Positions 1 through 11,524 of a stretch of DNA of 64,000 bases are shown here, in pieces. The notes below the pieces were generated by a model, which was given only the letters and a program-made list of their open reading frames with translations, was not told where the DNA came from and made no database searches. This DNA comes from Stereum hirsutum FP-91666 SS1 (Eukaryota > Basidiomycota > Agaricomycetes > Russulales > Stereaceae). The DNA is taken from the NCBI RefSeq assembly GCF_000264905.1, contig NW_006763134.1:2507013-2571012 (forward strand), given 5' to 3'. Each line of letters starts with the position of its first letter. Within the stretch, counting starts at the first letter, position 1. The translations under genes were made by a program, and so were the position numbers.

Positions 1-1129
1 GCCAGCTGCCAACATACCAGCCCCCGCATATGAAAACAATGGGGAGCTGTTTTCCTTTTTGGCAAACAACCCGTTCGCGTACGAGTTGACTCCCGAGGGT
101 GAGTTCAGATTTACGGGTGGCGAGGGCGAGTTCAGATTCCCGGGTGGCGTTCAGTGAAAAGGCCGGGTGGTGCCGAGTTGTAGTGCAGGAGCATATATCG
201 TACAGTTGTATGTTGTACTCGAAGAACAAATGCATAGACATGTGCAAAAACAATTTCTCTGACACATATACAGCCTTGCGAGTACCCATGAACATTTATG
301 AGAATAAAGGAGGCCGGAAAGCGCTAGCAATAACTCTTTCTTTACGATGGGTCTGTCGTTTTGACTCTGGTATGTAAGCGGCACGGCGGATATCCGGACC
401 GGGCTCGATCTAAGGCCTCCTTCCAGCTCGAGCACAACTCTCATTGTGCTGTAAATGGCGCATATGTAACTCAGAAAACATATATATACATTACTTGGAT
501 AAGTGGTTTATATACCCGTACACTAGTTACACAGCGGGGTAAACGCTAAAGGACGATAATGCATGTACGCCACTGTGGTGTGCCGCCGGCACAACATGGC
601 GCAAGTTGGGCGATTATAGTGTGCCTGGCCACTGTGACTGTGGCGTATTTCGTCCACCCTCTCATGAAGAGGACGGGATGGATGAAAGTGAGCGGTTACC
701 TGGATAGTTTGTATCCGTAATTTGACTCTAGGTTATACGCAGTCCTGATATCCTCCGACTTCCAACAAATCGTGGATGATGTGAGTAGCGCACTCTTACG
801 GATTTAGACTGTCTGAGGCTAACGAGCACACAGGATCTTCGAAAGCACCTGGTTGACCCCTTGCCAACTGGAAGCAGATTGACCGTGCGTTGACCTTATT
901 TGACATTATCGCGCCCGTAATGACCATTCATCTTAGGCAATTTTCGATTCTTGTCATTCGGGGACCATGCTCGATCTTCCACACTACCGCTGCAACTCCT
1001 TTCGGGCAGAACGGCGCGATTCACTGCGTACGTGTCTACACCTTGCATACCCTCTGGACTATGCAGTTTACTTACTATGCCTTTCTACCAGCCGTCGCCC
1101 CTACTAGCCCAGAGGACGAGCTCTCCGTC
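1..1129. other. Intergenic, nothing recognised
   Basis: Short open frames on both strands overlap one another and show no family motif or coherent splice pattern. An upstream in-frame extension of the next gene reaches back to 890, but the sequence there looks unlike protein, so the start was placed at 1130. Confidence 0.5.
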
Positions 1130-2211
1130 ATGGCTTTGCGAACGCGCTCTACCCGCCGAGCTCGCACCGTGGCCACCGAAGCCGAACTCAAGCAGCGCGG
1201 CAAGCCCATCGTGAAGGCGAAATTCACCAAGTTTAAGGCGGTCGTGAGGGCGATCATGATGATGAAGTCAGCGAGAAGCCGCGTCAAGTCGTCTGCAATC
1301 ATGCCTTACACCAAGATCCGTCAGTCCGTGTCCGTCGCACACCCGGCTTCAGCTACCCATAAATGTGGTCCCCGTTGTCGATTGGAGATCAAGGCCGTAC
1401 CCACCGTCGTATGTCCACTGACCCTCTATCCCTCCAGACGCCGAACTTTACGCTTGGTTATTGTTCATCCTCAGATATCTATCTCTGCTTGCGAGGATCA
1501 CCAGCGAAGTTGGGAGGTCGATTTCGACGGAGATGGTTCTGAGTCTATCCACTCTGCATCTAGCGTGTCCTCTAACGGCTCCATGACGAAGGTGGGCTCC
1601 ATTCACAATCATACTCCCCGTGATTAGCCTGATGTCATTTTTCTCAGGCTTTGATCAATATTCTGGGTGAGTACAGCTCCACATATGATACTCGTTGTAC
1701 AACTAGTTAGACTTTTGCGTTATGGTAGAGAACACGCCTTCCATTTCCGTGGAGCATATGCACCTCAAACTAAGGTGAGCCCTCCAATCTGGACTATCAT
1801 ATATCGCATATTGATGCACGCTGTTATTCATTCATACCAGCGACCATCTGTGGCAAGACGCATTCGCCAAACAAAGATTCGCCATCCGCTTCATCAAACA
1901 ACATGGCGCGAAGTATACCAAGAAACAGATCGAGAAGATGAAAGAGGATCTCGAGTTTGATGTGCAAACGCCGCAGGTGGGTGTCTTGACTTGTCCTTCG
2001 GAGATGGTCCGGAATCTGACCGATGGTTGGTGCATTCAGATCGGGAGCCTTGCGCCCTTGGTGAGCTTTCTTCTGCTACAAAGACGCCTTGCACCCATGC
2101 TCATAGGACCTACCGTTCCAGCGCGGCGATGAAATTTTCATCGTGGGCCGTCGCGATGTTCGCGGTCCTTCGACCTTTGGCTTCGTGCCCCGTCTCATCA
2201 AGAATATGTAG
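1130..2211 (+). CDS. Hypothetical protein, six exons, family not recognised
   Basis: Model: 1130-1591, 1648-1666, 1711-1774, 1841-1976, 2040-2060, 2107-2211, giving 268 residues. All introns are GT-AG and all phases agree. The first exon encodes a basic N-terminus rich in Arg and Ser, then an acidic/Ser stretch near residues 130-150. The later exons read cleanly, with a Lys-rich helical segment (IRFIKQHGAKYTKKQIEKMK) and a C-terminus QRGDEIFIVGRRD...GFVPRLIKNM. That tail faintly recalls an SH3 fold, which is inference only. Two of the exons are very short (19 and 21 nt). Exon 1 could hide a further intron whose length is a multiple of three. The C-terminal exons are the best supported part; the start is less certain. 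Confidence 0.5.
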
Positions 2212-2842
2212 TTGAGACGGTCTATCTCGGACACATGGGACAAGTTTCTCTGATTTTTGCTGCTTTTGTATCGCTTTATGTCTCGTACCACTTTCATCTA
2301 TCTTCGTTGTATACCCTAGGCTTCACTTTGACATTGCTCTCTCATAATTCGCCTTATTCCTCCATGTTTTCTTCGTCGCTGCTCTGTATTTCTTTCACAC
2401 TCGGCATTTCCTTCCCGTCCGGCATTTCCTTCATACTCGGCATTTCTTTCATTATTCGGCATTTCCTTCTCTTCCAGTAGCCCGTTCAATTCTCTGGTTC
2501 ATTCACAATGTTGTCATTACTTCCTCGCACGCACACTTATTGCAGTCTTAACCCCTAATAATCACATATCCAACCATACACGCCCGCATACTTTCTACGA
2601 CTTGATACGCGTCACCCCTTTCGCTATGTAGTGACGGAGTCTCCCTCCCTTGATTGTGATAGGAACAATTGATAATATAGTTGTATACGTTCAGCAACCA
2701 TTATAGGACATTAAGCATAAAAATCTAGTACGACGTCGAGGGCACGAAAGAGGAATGGAGCAGGATACGAAGATAAGTCATGTACAACTCTGCCCTTGCC
2801 TACCACCAGCACCACCACCCACTCCGCCACACTTCCAACCAC
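2212..2842. other. Convergent intergenic region
   Basis: It lies between the 3' ends of the hypothetical gene (+) and the oxygenase gene (-). Apart from a pyrimidine-rich tandem repeat at 2394-2466, nothing was recognised. It probably holds both 3' UTRs. Confidence 0.5.
2394..2466. repeat. Degenerate 18-bp tandem repeat, four copies
   Basis: Four consecutive units share the core CGGCATTTC. Copies start at 2394, 2412, 2430 and 2448; the last is 19 nt. The tract is non-coding and pyrimidine-rich, just downstream of the hypothetical gene. Confidence 0.75.
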
Positions 2843-5800
2843 TCAATCTGAATCAAGCGTAAGGTCGATGTCCACGTTCTGAATGTTGGCTTTTCGCTTG
2901 GTAGGGACCGTCTTGGACGTGGGTTGATTCGAAGCCGAGGGCTGTCGTTGTACATTCGATGCAGCGATGGGCATGGCAGGATGAGCGTTTGAGGAACTAG
3001 GGACTGGGTGTGAAGGCGCAACACGGGCCACAGTATTTCCCGCCTGAAGGGCTTGTGGGGAAGCAACCGTGGGGGTGGCCGTCGAGGTTGAAGAGACGGG
3101 GACCGGAGCAGTATTGGCTGAAGGTTGATCTGGACGAGTGGCTATATTAGGCTGAGGGTGGGGCACAGGAGGTGCGTCCGGTGTGGGTAGAGTCAGGGCG
3201 TTCGATAACCCTTTGAGTGCAAGAACAACAGCGCCGAGTCCTCCAGGATGGTGGGTCCAAAGCCTGGACAAAAACGCCTGGTTCCCAACACTCATCAGGA
3301 GCTTTATACCCTCTTCGCTCCTCTTCTTCCAAATTTCAGCCTCCAAGAATGCGTCGGACTTCGTGATCTCCAGTCCATGTGGCGAGCCGTGTCGGACGGT
3401 GTTGAGTGTGAGACCGGGAAGGCCATGGAGTTTGAGTTCGACATGTTGCCTGCGGGCTTGAGCTGCTCGCCACACCACTTTTGCGTCCGGCTTGGCAATG
3501 AGTCTGTTGACCTCTTGACAGTCGGTGCAAGTGCATGTCGATTTGGCGCCCTTCCAGACGCGACTGGTAGGGGAGGGTTTGGGACCGAGGAGGCCTGTGG
3601 CGTAGGTCTTGATGGCCTCGCGGAAGAAGATATCGAATGGAGGTGTGTCGAGTGCGAGTTGGTGCTTCTGCAGGAGCTTCACGACGATGGGGAATAAAGG
3701 GAGCAGGGTGTGTTGGATGGCGTCCTGACTGACGCAGATGGTGAAGAGTTTGTGGAATAGATGAGAAGACGAAAGGAAGTTGCTCGTCTCTATGCAGAGA
3801 GTGAGTAGATCGCTCATGGTAGTGACGACTGCCGGCGTTGCAGGCGGTACGTTGAACCCGTATCTCCCACCGTAACCGTATGTAGGAGGAGGTGGCGGTG
3901 GCGGAGCGGCAGCTTGGATGGGAGTCTGTATTATTGCGGTGTCGACGAGGTTTGTGATGAAGGTTTTGAAAGGGTCATGCGTCCACCCGTGTTGCATAAG
4001 TGAGGCTCGTTGCGACTGGATTGTTCGAATGAAATGTTTCCAGAAATCCACACCACACGCAAACTTGCGTAGCTTAGGAAATAGCCTAACACGAACCTTG
4101 GTCAGCAGAGATAGGTGAGAGGATCCGTAATGACATACACTGTTGGCCCGAAGGCGGGGTCTCGTTGCATCTCGAGCATGAAGCATGGGACGTCGTTGTT
4201 CGTTGGCTTTTGGATCCTGTCGAATGCTGCCCGCCTCTGAATTTCGATGAAATCGCCGAAGACGGGCTGTCCACGCATGAGCGTGGCGACGCCCTCGAAT
4301 ACAGCAAAGAGCTGCTGGTTGCTCGTACACGGTGCGAGCAGGCGTGCGATACTGTCGTGCCAGCTAGTGAGCTTTATCAAACATTCGACATGAAACGGAG
4401 ACATACGGTTGCACGAGTAGCGGCACGATCATCTCTCGCCAGTTCACAGGCAGCCCCACACATTCATTCTTCTCCTCTGCGATGAGCTGTGCAATGAATT
4501 CGTTCCAAAAACCTATTTCGACCGTTTCTTGTGACAGCTTTGGGATCAAACTGAACAGTTATCTTAACAAAGCGCAGCCGAACGAACGAACGAACGAACG
4601 AACGAACGAACGAACGAACGAACGAAGCACTCACTAACTGGCCATAAAGTCTTTGTCGGCCGTGACCAATTTGACGAAGAGTGGTACGTCCTCTTCTCTA
4701 GGTGCCACGAGCGATCGTACGGCCCATGAACGTTGATCGCTACTCCACGTCTTCAGAGCATCACTTCCAGGTACCAACCGTCCAATTTGCTCTATGAGAG
4801 TGAATCGACCAACATTGGAAGTCATGCCTAGAAGAGCACTCTCGAATCTAAAGACGATTTAGTAAGTTATGTATTCGAGTGACAGAATGACATTGCTTAC
4901 ACGGGTCGGGCAACTGCAAAAACAGGATCAAACCAACCGTCGAATCTTTCACCACCTTGTCCTTGCGATCGTAGATGTAGATGCTCGATGAAATCCGTCC
5001 ACAACGCAGCAGACAAATTGGACGATACGAACTGAGGGAGAACTCTGATGGAAATTCGTCAAAAGGGTGAGCGTTTCACACAAGACCTAAATCGAACGAA
5101 ATGCAACGTACATGTCTCGTAGCTTGGGCAGAGCTCCTAAGGCCGAAGCAGCAGATACAATGTAAGGAATGTCGTTCGAGTTCACAGCTTTCAAATTCGT
5201 GAGAGCCTGGTCCCGTTTGCTATCGAACCACGTCGAGAAGGGTGGCGTAAAACCGTCAGGAATGGCTTGCTGAAGTTGATCAATGATCTGGAACCGGTGA
5301 GCATTCGACTCGGCCGTAAGGAGTGCTTTCTCGAACCTTAGGGCGCTGTAAGTAAAGTCTTACATCGAAATCAACAGAATTCAAAAACTTACACTGGTCC
5401 GGCGGCTGCGATGACGGGCTCCACCCAACCTTGAAAGTTGCTATGACTAGGGTCTTGCGTCCACTGGCGCATGTGTTGGATAAATGTTTTCCACCAATCC
5501 AGCGGAAGGTTGAAGGCGACGAGCTGCGGTATGATCCTACACAGACAAATGTATTCAGAACAGTTTTAAGGATGCGGAAGAAAGAGACAACTGACGTGTC
5601 TCTCAAGATAGCCCACCCTCCTTGGGTCGATGCCGCAGATACGATGGACGAGATGTCGTTGATTCCGACCTGGCGTAATGATCTCAAAACCTGGACGCTC
5701 TTTGCATCGAACCATCCATCTGGTGCATTCCAGAACGGTTGGATGGAGACCTTAGGATGAGACTGAAGAATTGAGATAAAGTCCAGGCGAGCGGTCGTTG

Positions 5801-8800
5801 AAGTCGTGTTGGAGATCACATTGTCGAGTCTGAAAGCAATTCAAGGTAAGCAGTTCATCGCAGTTAAATTGAAGCAAGAAAGGTAGAACGTACACGGGCC
5901 CAACAGATGGGAACGCAAACTTGTCATATGCAGCCACAAGCCTCGTAGCACCGAAGACAGAGACGTTGCTCCCTGCTCTGCACGAATTGACTGCTCTAAG
6001 CCACAGTGCAGGGTCTTGCCATCGGACAGCCAAGTCAGCTACCAAGCGTCCTGTCTCTGTTGAGATCGCAGCCGAGGAAAGAGCGATATCGACTAGGTCA
6101 AGGTCATGCTTTGACGGTGTAGTAGATTTGTTGGCGCGGAGTGAGGCTATGGCGGCGGCTGTACCTCCCATTGAAGTCACAACGGAGACGTTCTGTGAAT
6201 CTGGCCATATTAGAAGGACGGTTCGGCGGTAGACTGAAAGATATGCAAAGGTATGCATCTGTCAGAGAAGATCAATTTGAATTTAGATAGACGCAGAGCG
6301 TACAGTATTCCAAAGATCCTGCCCACTGTGTGAACAGAAGATAAATGAGTGACTGTCCGGGCGCTGAGAAATAAGATAGGAGACGTACATTTCCCTGATA
6401 GCCTTCATACTCCTGGTCATCTGGTGTTTCGTCGTCAAAATAATTCTCATCTACCATGAGTTCATCCATCTCCAACGCCACCTCCCTACCAAGGCACTCT
6501 CCGTTTGGGCCAGAAATGAGCTGCACCGTGCAGCTCGTATGTTCGATCTCACCCATCGTTACACCCTCGTCCCCCTGGTATCCGTACTGCCGTCCACGCC
6601 CATACCGACCATATCCGCGATAGCCCCCATAATCTTCCTCCGCTTCTCCTGACTGGGTGAATTTGAGACTCCCAAGTCCGAGTTGAAACCCTTCCTGTTC
6701 GCATACTTCTCGCAGGTTGAGGACCATAGACCGGTCTCGACCTTTGAGCTTGTCGAATGAGAGGTTCGCATGCGAATACTGGTGATCAAGGATATACGCT
6801 AGCTTCTGGGGCAACTCCTGGCCCGTCACAGGATCCTCGCCATCGATCTCAGCGTGCCGCCACGCCTTCAATACGCGTTCTAGATCTTCAACAGGACCAT
6901 CGAGCGAAGGGGGTTTGGGGACATAAGGAGCGCTGGGATTTCGGATGAGGTTGAAGGAAAGAGCAAGCCGGAAGCCTGAGGTAACAGGTTTGACTTCGTG
7001 GACGACGTCGGTGTACCAGGATAGGGCTGTGGTCGTGAAGAGACTGCCTTGGGCAGGATCAAACACCTTGCTTTTCTTGCCGTGAGAGATGTGGACTTCG
7101 CCGCCTTGAAATTGCGATGGTAGGACGATGACGATAGTGGCGAACATTCCGTTAGATTTTTCGGTGCTGAATGACGATAAGTTATTGAGAGGTCATGACG
7201 AATGATATCAGAGCTATTTGTGGCACGTACTCTTGGTGTGCGTGAAAGCTAGAGAAGGTAATCAGCAGAGTCTTTGACCAGTGACAGAATGGACGTACTG
7301 TGAGCCCGTCTCATAGAGTAGCATCTTATACAACTCCATCCTTGGCACCGCATCCGCCGGAACACCTAGATCGGTACACACCTTCCTTACCACCGTCTCA
7401 TTCAACCACCCATTCCAATCAGGATTCCCGAATTTAACCTTGTCGGGCTCCAGCTCCCACGTATCTCGGACCTCAGTATCCACCACCGTTCGCTCCCCTT
7501 TTCCGAACGGTGCGCGATTGCAGACTGTGCGGAGGCGAGAGGCTTCTGTGACACTCAGAGGGAGACCGAGCGTTCCGAAGCCGGTGATGGATATGGCGGG
7601 ATTTGGAGGCGTAGTATAGGAGGTCATGGAGGCGAATGTACCGGGTGAGGCACTGAAGGAGGAATCCAGGACCGCGCGGAGCTCGTCCTATACGTATAAA
7701 AGCATGAGAACATACCTAATAGGTATCACAGAATAGAACTAACCTTGATGCACTCCTCCAGACGTTCGTAATCCGACTCTTCTTCTGAATCTTCCTCATC
7801 CTCATCTTTGCTATCGTCAGACGAAATTTCCACGACCTCTTCAGTCAATTGCACTCGATCTGGGGCGTGAGTGGAGCCGGAGGAGCCTTCGACGGCGGCG
7901 ATAACTTGTGCTGTGGGCTGTGTATCGAGACCCGTTGTGGCGACTACACCCTGCATAGGCACATCACCATCCGACCTTGCAGTAATATGGTGGCTGTGAG
8001 ACTGTGGAAAGCCGCAGAATATATCAGTGTACGAATTGGAGAACTAGGCTTTCGAATGCAACTTACTTCGCTGCGAGGGGTCTTGGAAGGATCCTGAGCA
8101 CTCTCCACCACACTTTCGTTCTCCACTGCCCGGATAACCTGGCCAGTGACCGCCAATGGGATTTCGGGTAGTACAGCCTATAGTGATCATTTATTCGTAA
8201 TTGTAAGCCATCAGATCTATCCAGAGTTCAAGCTACGACAAACCTCGGTGCCACTGTCGACGGACTGTGGCCCATCACGAGGATCGTTACTGGCAGTTGG
8301 GGCATCACCGTGCTTAGTCCCAGAAGGAACTTCAACTACGCTGTCTCGGTCGTTGCGTTTTCTGCCCCGTGAGTCGAGCGAACCAGAGGCCTGAAATACC
8401 CATCTCGTCAGCAAAAACATCTTCCTAGGACTGCAAACCGAATATAGGCCGATGAAGCACAAACAAAATCAATATTGACTGACGGCCATTGAATGGGGGT
8501 TCCCTGTTTTTCCGTTTGTCCCTGGTATAGCTACACGTTCATCACTCGTGGGGATCTCGCTACTTGTCTCCTCCATCCTAACTAGCGATTTGGTAACCTC
8601 TTCCTCGCTGTCATGCTCCTTGCAGACCTCAGAGCCCAACCTATGATGCTCGAGTATATCATCGGTGTTCGTTATCTCCTGGGACTGTGAGTCCTGACTC
8701 TCGCCTGCTGCCGGTGGATAGGCCATCTGCTTCGAGCCCTCCACCGTATCCTCCACAATCGACATCTTTACATCTTCATTGCTTCCAGATCGGCTACCAG

Positions 8801-8979
8801 GAGTGGCGTCGGTATCAGTTTCTGAATTATCCTATGATTTATAGCAAAATATCTTAGTCGCTCCAAAGCTAGTCTCCGCTCGTGCCACCTCGTACCTTCA
8901 CGTTAGAGCCCGACTGCGTACACTGAACCGGGACAGGAGAATTTCCCTCTGGTGTTGTATGAGTTGGTTCCGATAGCAT
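2843..8979 (-). CDS. Large Fe(II)/2-oxoglutarate oxygenase (prolyl 4-hydroxylase-like), 18 exons
   Basis: Exons in transcript order: 8896-8979, 8484-8831, 8244-8390, 8067-8177, 7744-8001, 7299-7687, 7231-7248, 6389-7166, 6304-6325, 5894-6233, 5596-5829, 5393-5536, 5112-5345, 4901-5044, 4635-4847, 4407-4550, 4139-4363, 2843-4085. They sum to 1691 residues with no frame conflict. Residues 1-316 are acidic and low complexity (likely disordered). The oxygenase domain follows: the metal triad is H450-x-D452 (HFHAHQDTEKSNG) and H508 (YTDVVHEV), with R518 as the probable 2-oxoglutarate anchor. The iron-ligand region is partly encoded by an 18-nt exon. Residues of about 720-1280 form a helical repeat made of duplicated exon pairs (234+144 nt). 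The C-terminus is a Gly/Pro linker, a helical part and a disordered tail. The family is known in mushrooms; its substrate is unknown. The donor of exon 15 was chosen because the nearer GT gives a stop. Confidence 0.85.
4581..4626. repeat. (AACG)n microsatellite inside an intron
   Basis: About eleven perfect AACG units lie wholly within the intron between exons 15 and 16 of the oxygenase gene (4551-4634). The repeat sits next to the donor site and makes this intron longer than most of its neighbours. Confidence 0.95.
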
Positions 8980-9062
8980 TTTCGTACCGGTGGGTAAATG
9001 GAGTATTATTTCGGCCCTCTATTGGGGGGACGGACAAGTAGGGAGTGTAAAATAGATGAGAG

Positions 9063-9185
9063 TAAAGAAGACGAAAAGAAAAGACGCGTCCAGTACGCGC
9101 TGTAACGCGACGCTGACGTAAAGCGTGTTCCTTACGTCAGCATCCCACAGTTCTAAATTCTAACACGCGTCGTCTTCTTTGGCTC
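9063..9185. promoter_or_regulatory. Nested inverted repeat with CRE-like core upstream of the oxygenase gene
   Basis: A perfect 10-bp inverted repeat, GCTGACGTAA (9112-9121) and TTACGTCAGC (9132-9141), is separated by 10 bp. Each arm carries a TGACGTAA site of the bZIP/CREB type. Outer arms also pair imperfectly: AAAGAAGACG near 9063 against its complement near 9175, each next to ACGCGT. It lies about 135 bp upstream of the oxygenase start codon. It is either a regulatory palindrome or a small fold-back element. Confidence 0.5.
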
Positions 9186-9328
9186 TCTTCACTGACTATG
9201 GTTGCATGTACCTCGTCAGCCTACAGTGGTCTGAATTATGTCCCTCTCAAGGGATGTGGGAGTCTACCGCTGACAGAGAATAAAAATTTCCGTGGTCCGA
9301 AGTGACCTCGACTGCCTAGATTTCCTCA

Positions 9329-10924
9329 CTTCCACCTGAGATTCTCTCGTTAATCTTCCGTCATGTTGCACCTCCACTCGGAGCTGGAGAAATCCCCGTG
9401 GATTTTACAGAACCTCCATGGTCTACAACCGAGAAAAAGATCTCCACGACATCTAATCAGCCATTCGCACTTCGCAGGTCTGTCAACTATGGCGCTCAGT
9501 CGCACTGGACAACCCCAAAATGTGGTCGAACCTTTGGCTTAAAAACACGCATTGGCGGAACGAAATGTTGACCCGCACTCGCCAAGCACCTTTGTCTCTT
9601 GTTCGGGTCTCACCCCGAAGCAAACATATCAACCTTGATGACTCTCGCTTCTCTTTCATATCGTGTTGAATACCTCTGAGTAAATGTTAGGGCTTGCGAC
9701 ATGGAGGGGCTCCTCAACGGCGCACCATCTCATCCTACGCCTCTTCTATCGCGTCTTCACCTCCGACTTCCCCCATATCCGGATCTCCGCAACGCCGTAT
9801 TCGTCGAGATCCTATTCGACTTTCTGGGCAGAGATGCCCCTCTCCTTCGCTCACTATGCATTCAAGGCGTGTTTGGGTTCGACAACCTCCTTCGATCACC
9901 GATTCTCCGGAACTTAACGGAGTTGAGACTCTCTCAGACGGGGAGATGTCAGGAAACATTCGACGACATCTGGCGCGCTATCACGCCCATCCGTCATCAA
10001 CTCGAGACCCTTGTCCTAGACGACGTCTTACCCTTCATCCCCAGCAAGCGTTTTGTACCTTTCGATAATGGGAACGCGTGCGTTATTGAGCTCCCGAACC
10101 TTACCCATCTCGAAATTTCAGGCCAAATCCGGGGGTGCTGCTGGTTCGCTAGGCGCATCAAAGTCTCCCCCGATGCTGTCGTTTTCTGCGACGTCGTACA
10201 CGAAGAAATGCTCGATAGAAAGGCGTCGGAATATGCCCCGCGCTTGCTCCAGCCCATGCCGAACATCTCTTCCCTGCCCCTGAAATCGCTATACGTCTTT
10301 GTCTCCTCCTATCACAATTGCCCCACTATCAAATGTGGCACCAGTCGCTTCCTCGGTGTCCCCCAGTCCTCGGACAAGGTGTTCGCCACCGGTGCCCAGT
10401 TCACCATCGCATTCGACCTGTCAGAAACATACATTCGTTACGAAGCCGACCGCCCAGAAGACGACCTTACGCTTCACTCCCTCATATGTGATCATCTCGT
10501 TCTGGATCATGTACAGGACTTCGTGATCGTCCAACGTGGGGTCGCACAACCAGAGCGATGGGGGAAGCTGTTGGGACGGCTGGGAAGCCTGGAGACGTTG
10601 ATTTTGGGATGGAAGGACCCCTTACCCATACTCGCGTTCATCTCTGGGCTCGATTCGGCTTCGTCTATCAAAGAGCGACTGCATCCGTCATATCCGGAAG
10701 GCTTGCTTCCACGCCTGACCACCCTTGTCCTCGCCAAGTGGGATTTCCAAGACGGTGTACCTTCGGTCCTGTTGGACTGCCTCCGCACGCTCGTAGATCG
10801 ACGGAGCGCGGAGGCCGACGACACTGGGTTTGGGTTGAGAGAGTTGCGCCTGGTAGGATGTCAAGTGGCGGGAGGGCAGATTGAGACGTTGGAGAGAGCC
10901 GTTGAGAAGGTATTCGTGTGTTGA
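9329..10924 (+). pseudogene. Broken F-box gene, inverted paralogue of the gene at 11525-13243
   Basis: Translation across frames aligns along its length with the intact F-box protein on the other strand. It begins with an F-box motif (LPPEILSLIFRHVAPPLG) at 9329 and continues through a WRSVALDN...MWSNLW segment. Breaks: a frameshift near 9435; a stop where the paralogue has Arg (DI*SAI against DIRSLI); another frame change near 9640; and a TGA where the paralogue has Arg (EYL*VNV against KYLRLRV). From 9701 to 10924 a 407-residue frame stays open and matches the paralogue's C-terminal two thirds, so a truncated product cannot be excluded. The F-box is lost from any such product. Confidence 0.8.
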
Positions 10925-11524
10925 CGATGGACACCTGGACTACGATTTCGCACTGAAGCATGGCGTCCGAAGCAGGGCGACGTTGCTATTTCCGTTGGTG
11001 TGCTGCTCAAAAGGTAGCGCATTTAGTATTCGTTTGACGTTGCTGTTACTTTTCTTGGACCTTGTGCTTGCGATGTTTTGCGGCGAGACCGACGCCACGA
11101 CGTCGACGTTTCCCTTCGTTTTCCCCCATTCGAAGATACGGCGTGTCTGCGATTGTTTGGGAATTTGTACCTTGTACTCTACGAAATCAGCTGTATCAAT
11201 CATTGTCTTGTAGCCTCTTCGGTTTTTTGTTGCCGTCCTCCTTACTTGTCTTGATCACCTCTCCAAGATACCGTACCTGTATTGATAACCTGCCCATGAC
11301 GTCCAAAGAGGCCCGTATGACCAGTTCTTTCTCCAATTAACGTCGTCATTTTCCCAAAATACCTGAAAGGACTGGGTTGTATCTGCAATAACGGAACGGG
11401 ATGTTACGGGGACAAATGACCTCCCTCACATAGGTAATCACCGACCGGTCCCTTCTGCATATACACCGAGCGAAAGGCATTCTCATTATTGCCTGGCGTC
11501 GAGGCCTAGCTGCGCCCGTGGTAA
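10925..11524. other. Intergenic between tail-to-tail F-box paralogues
   Basis: No gene or repeat was recognised. It presumably contains the 3' UTRs of the two converging copies. Confidence 0.5.
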
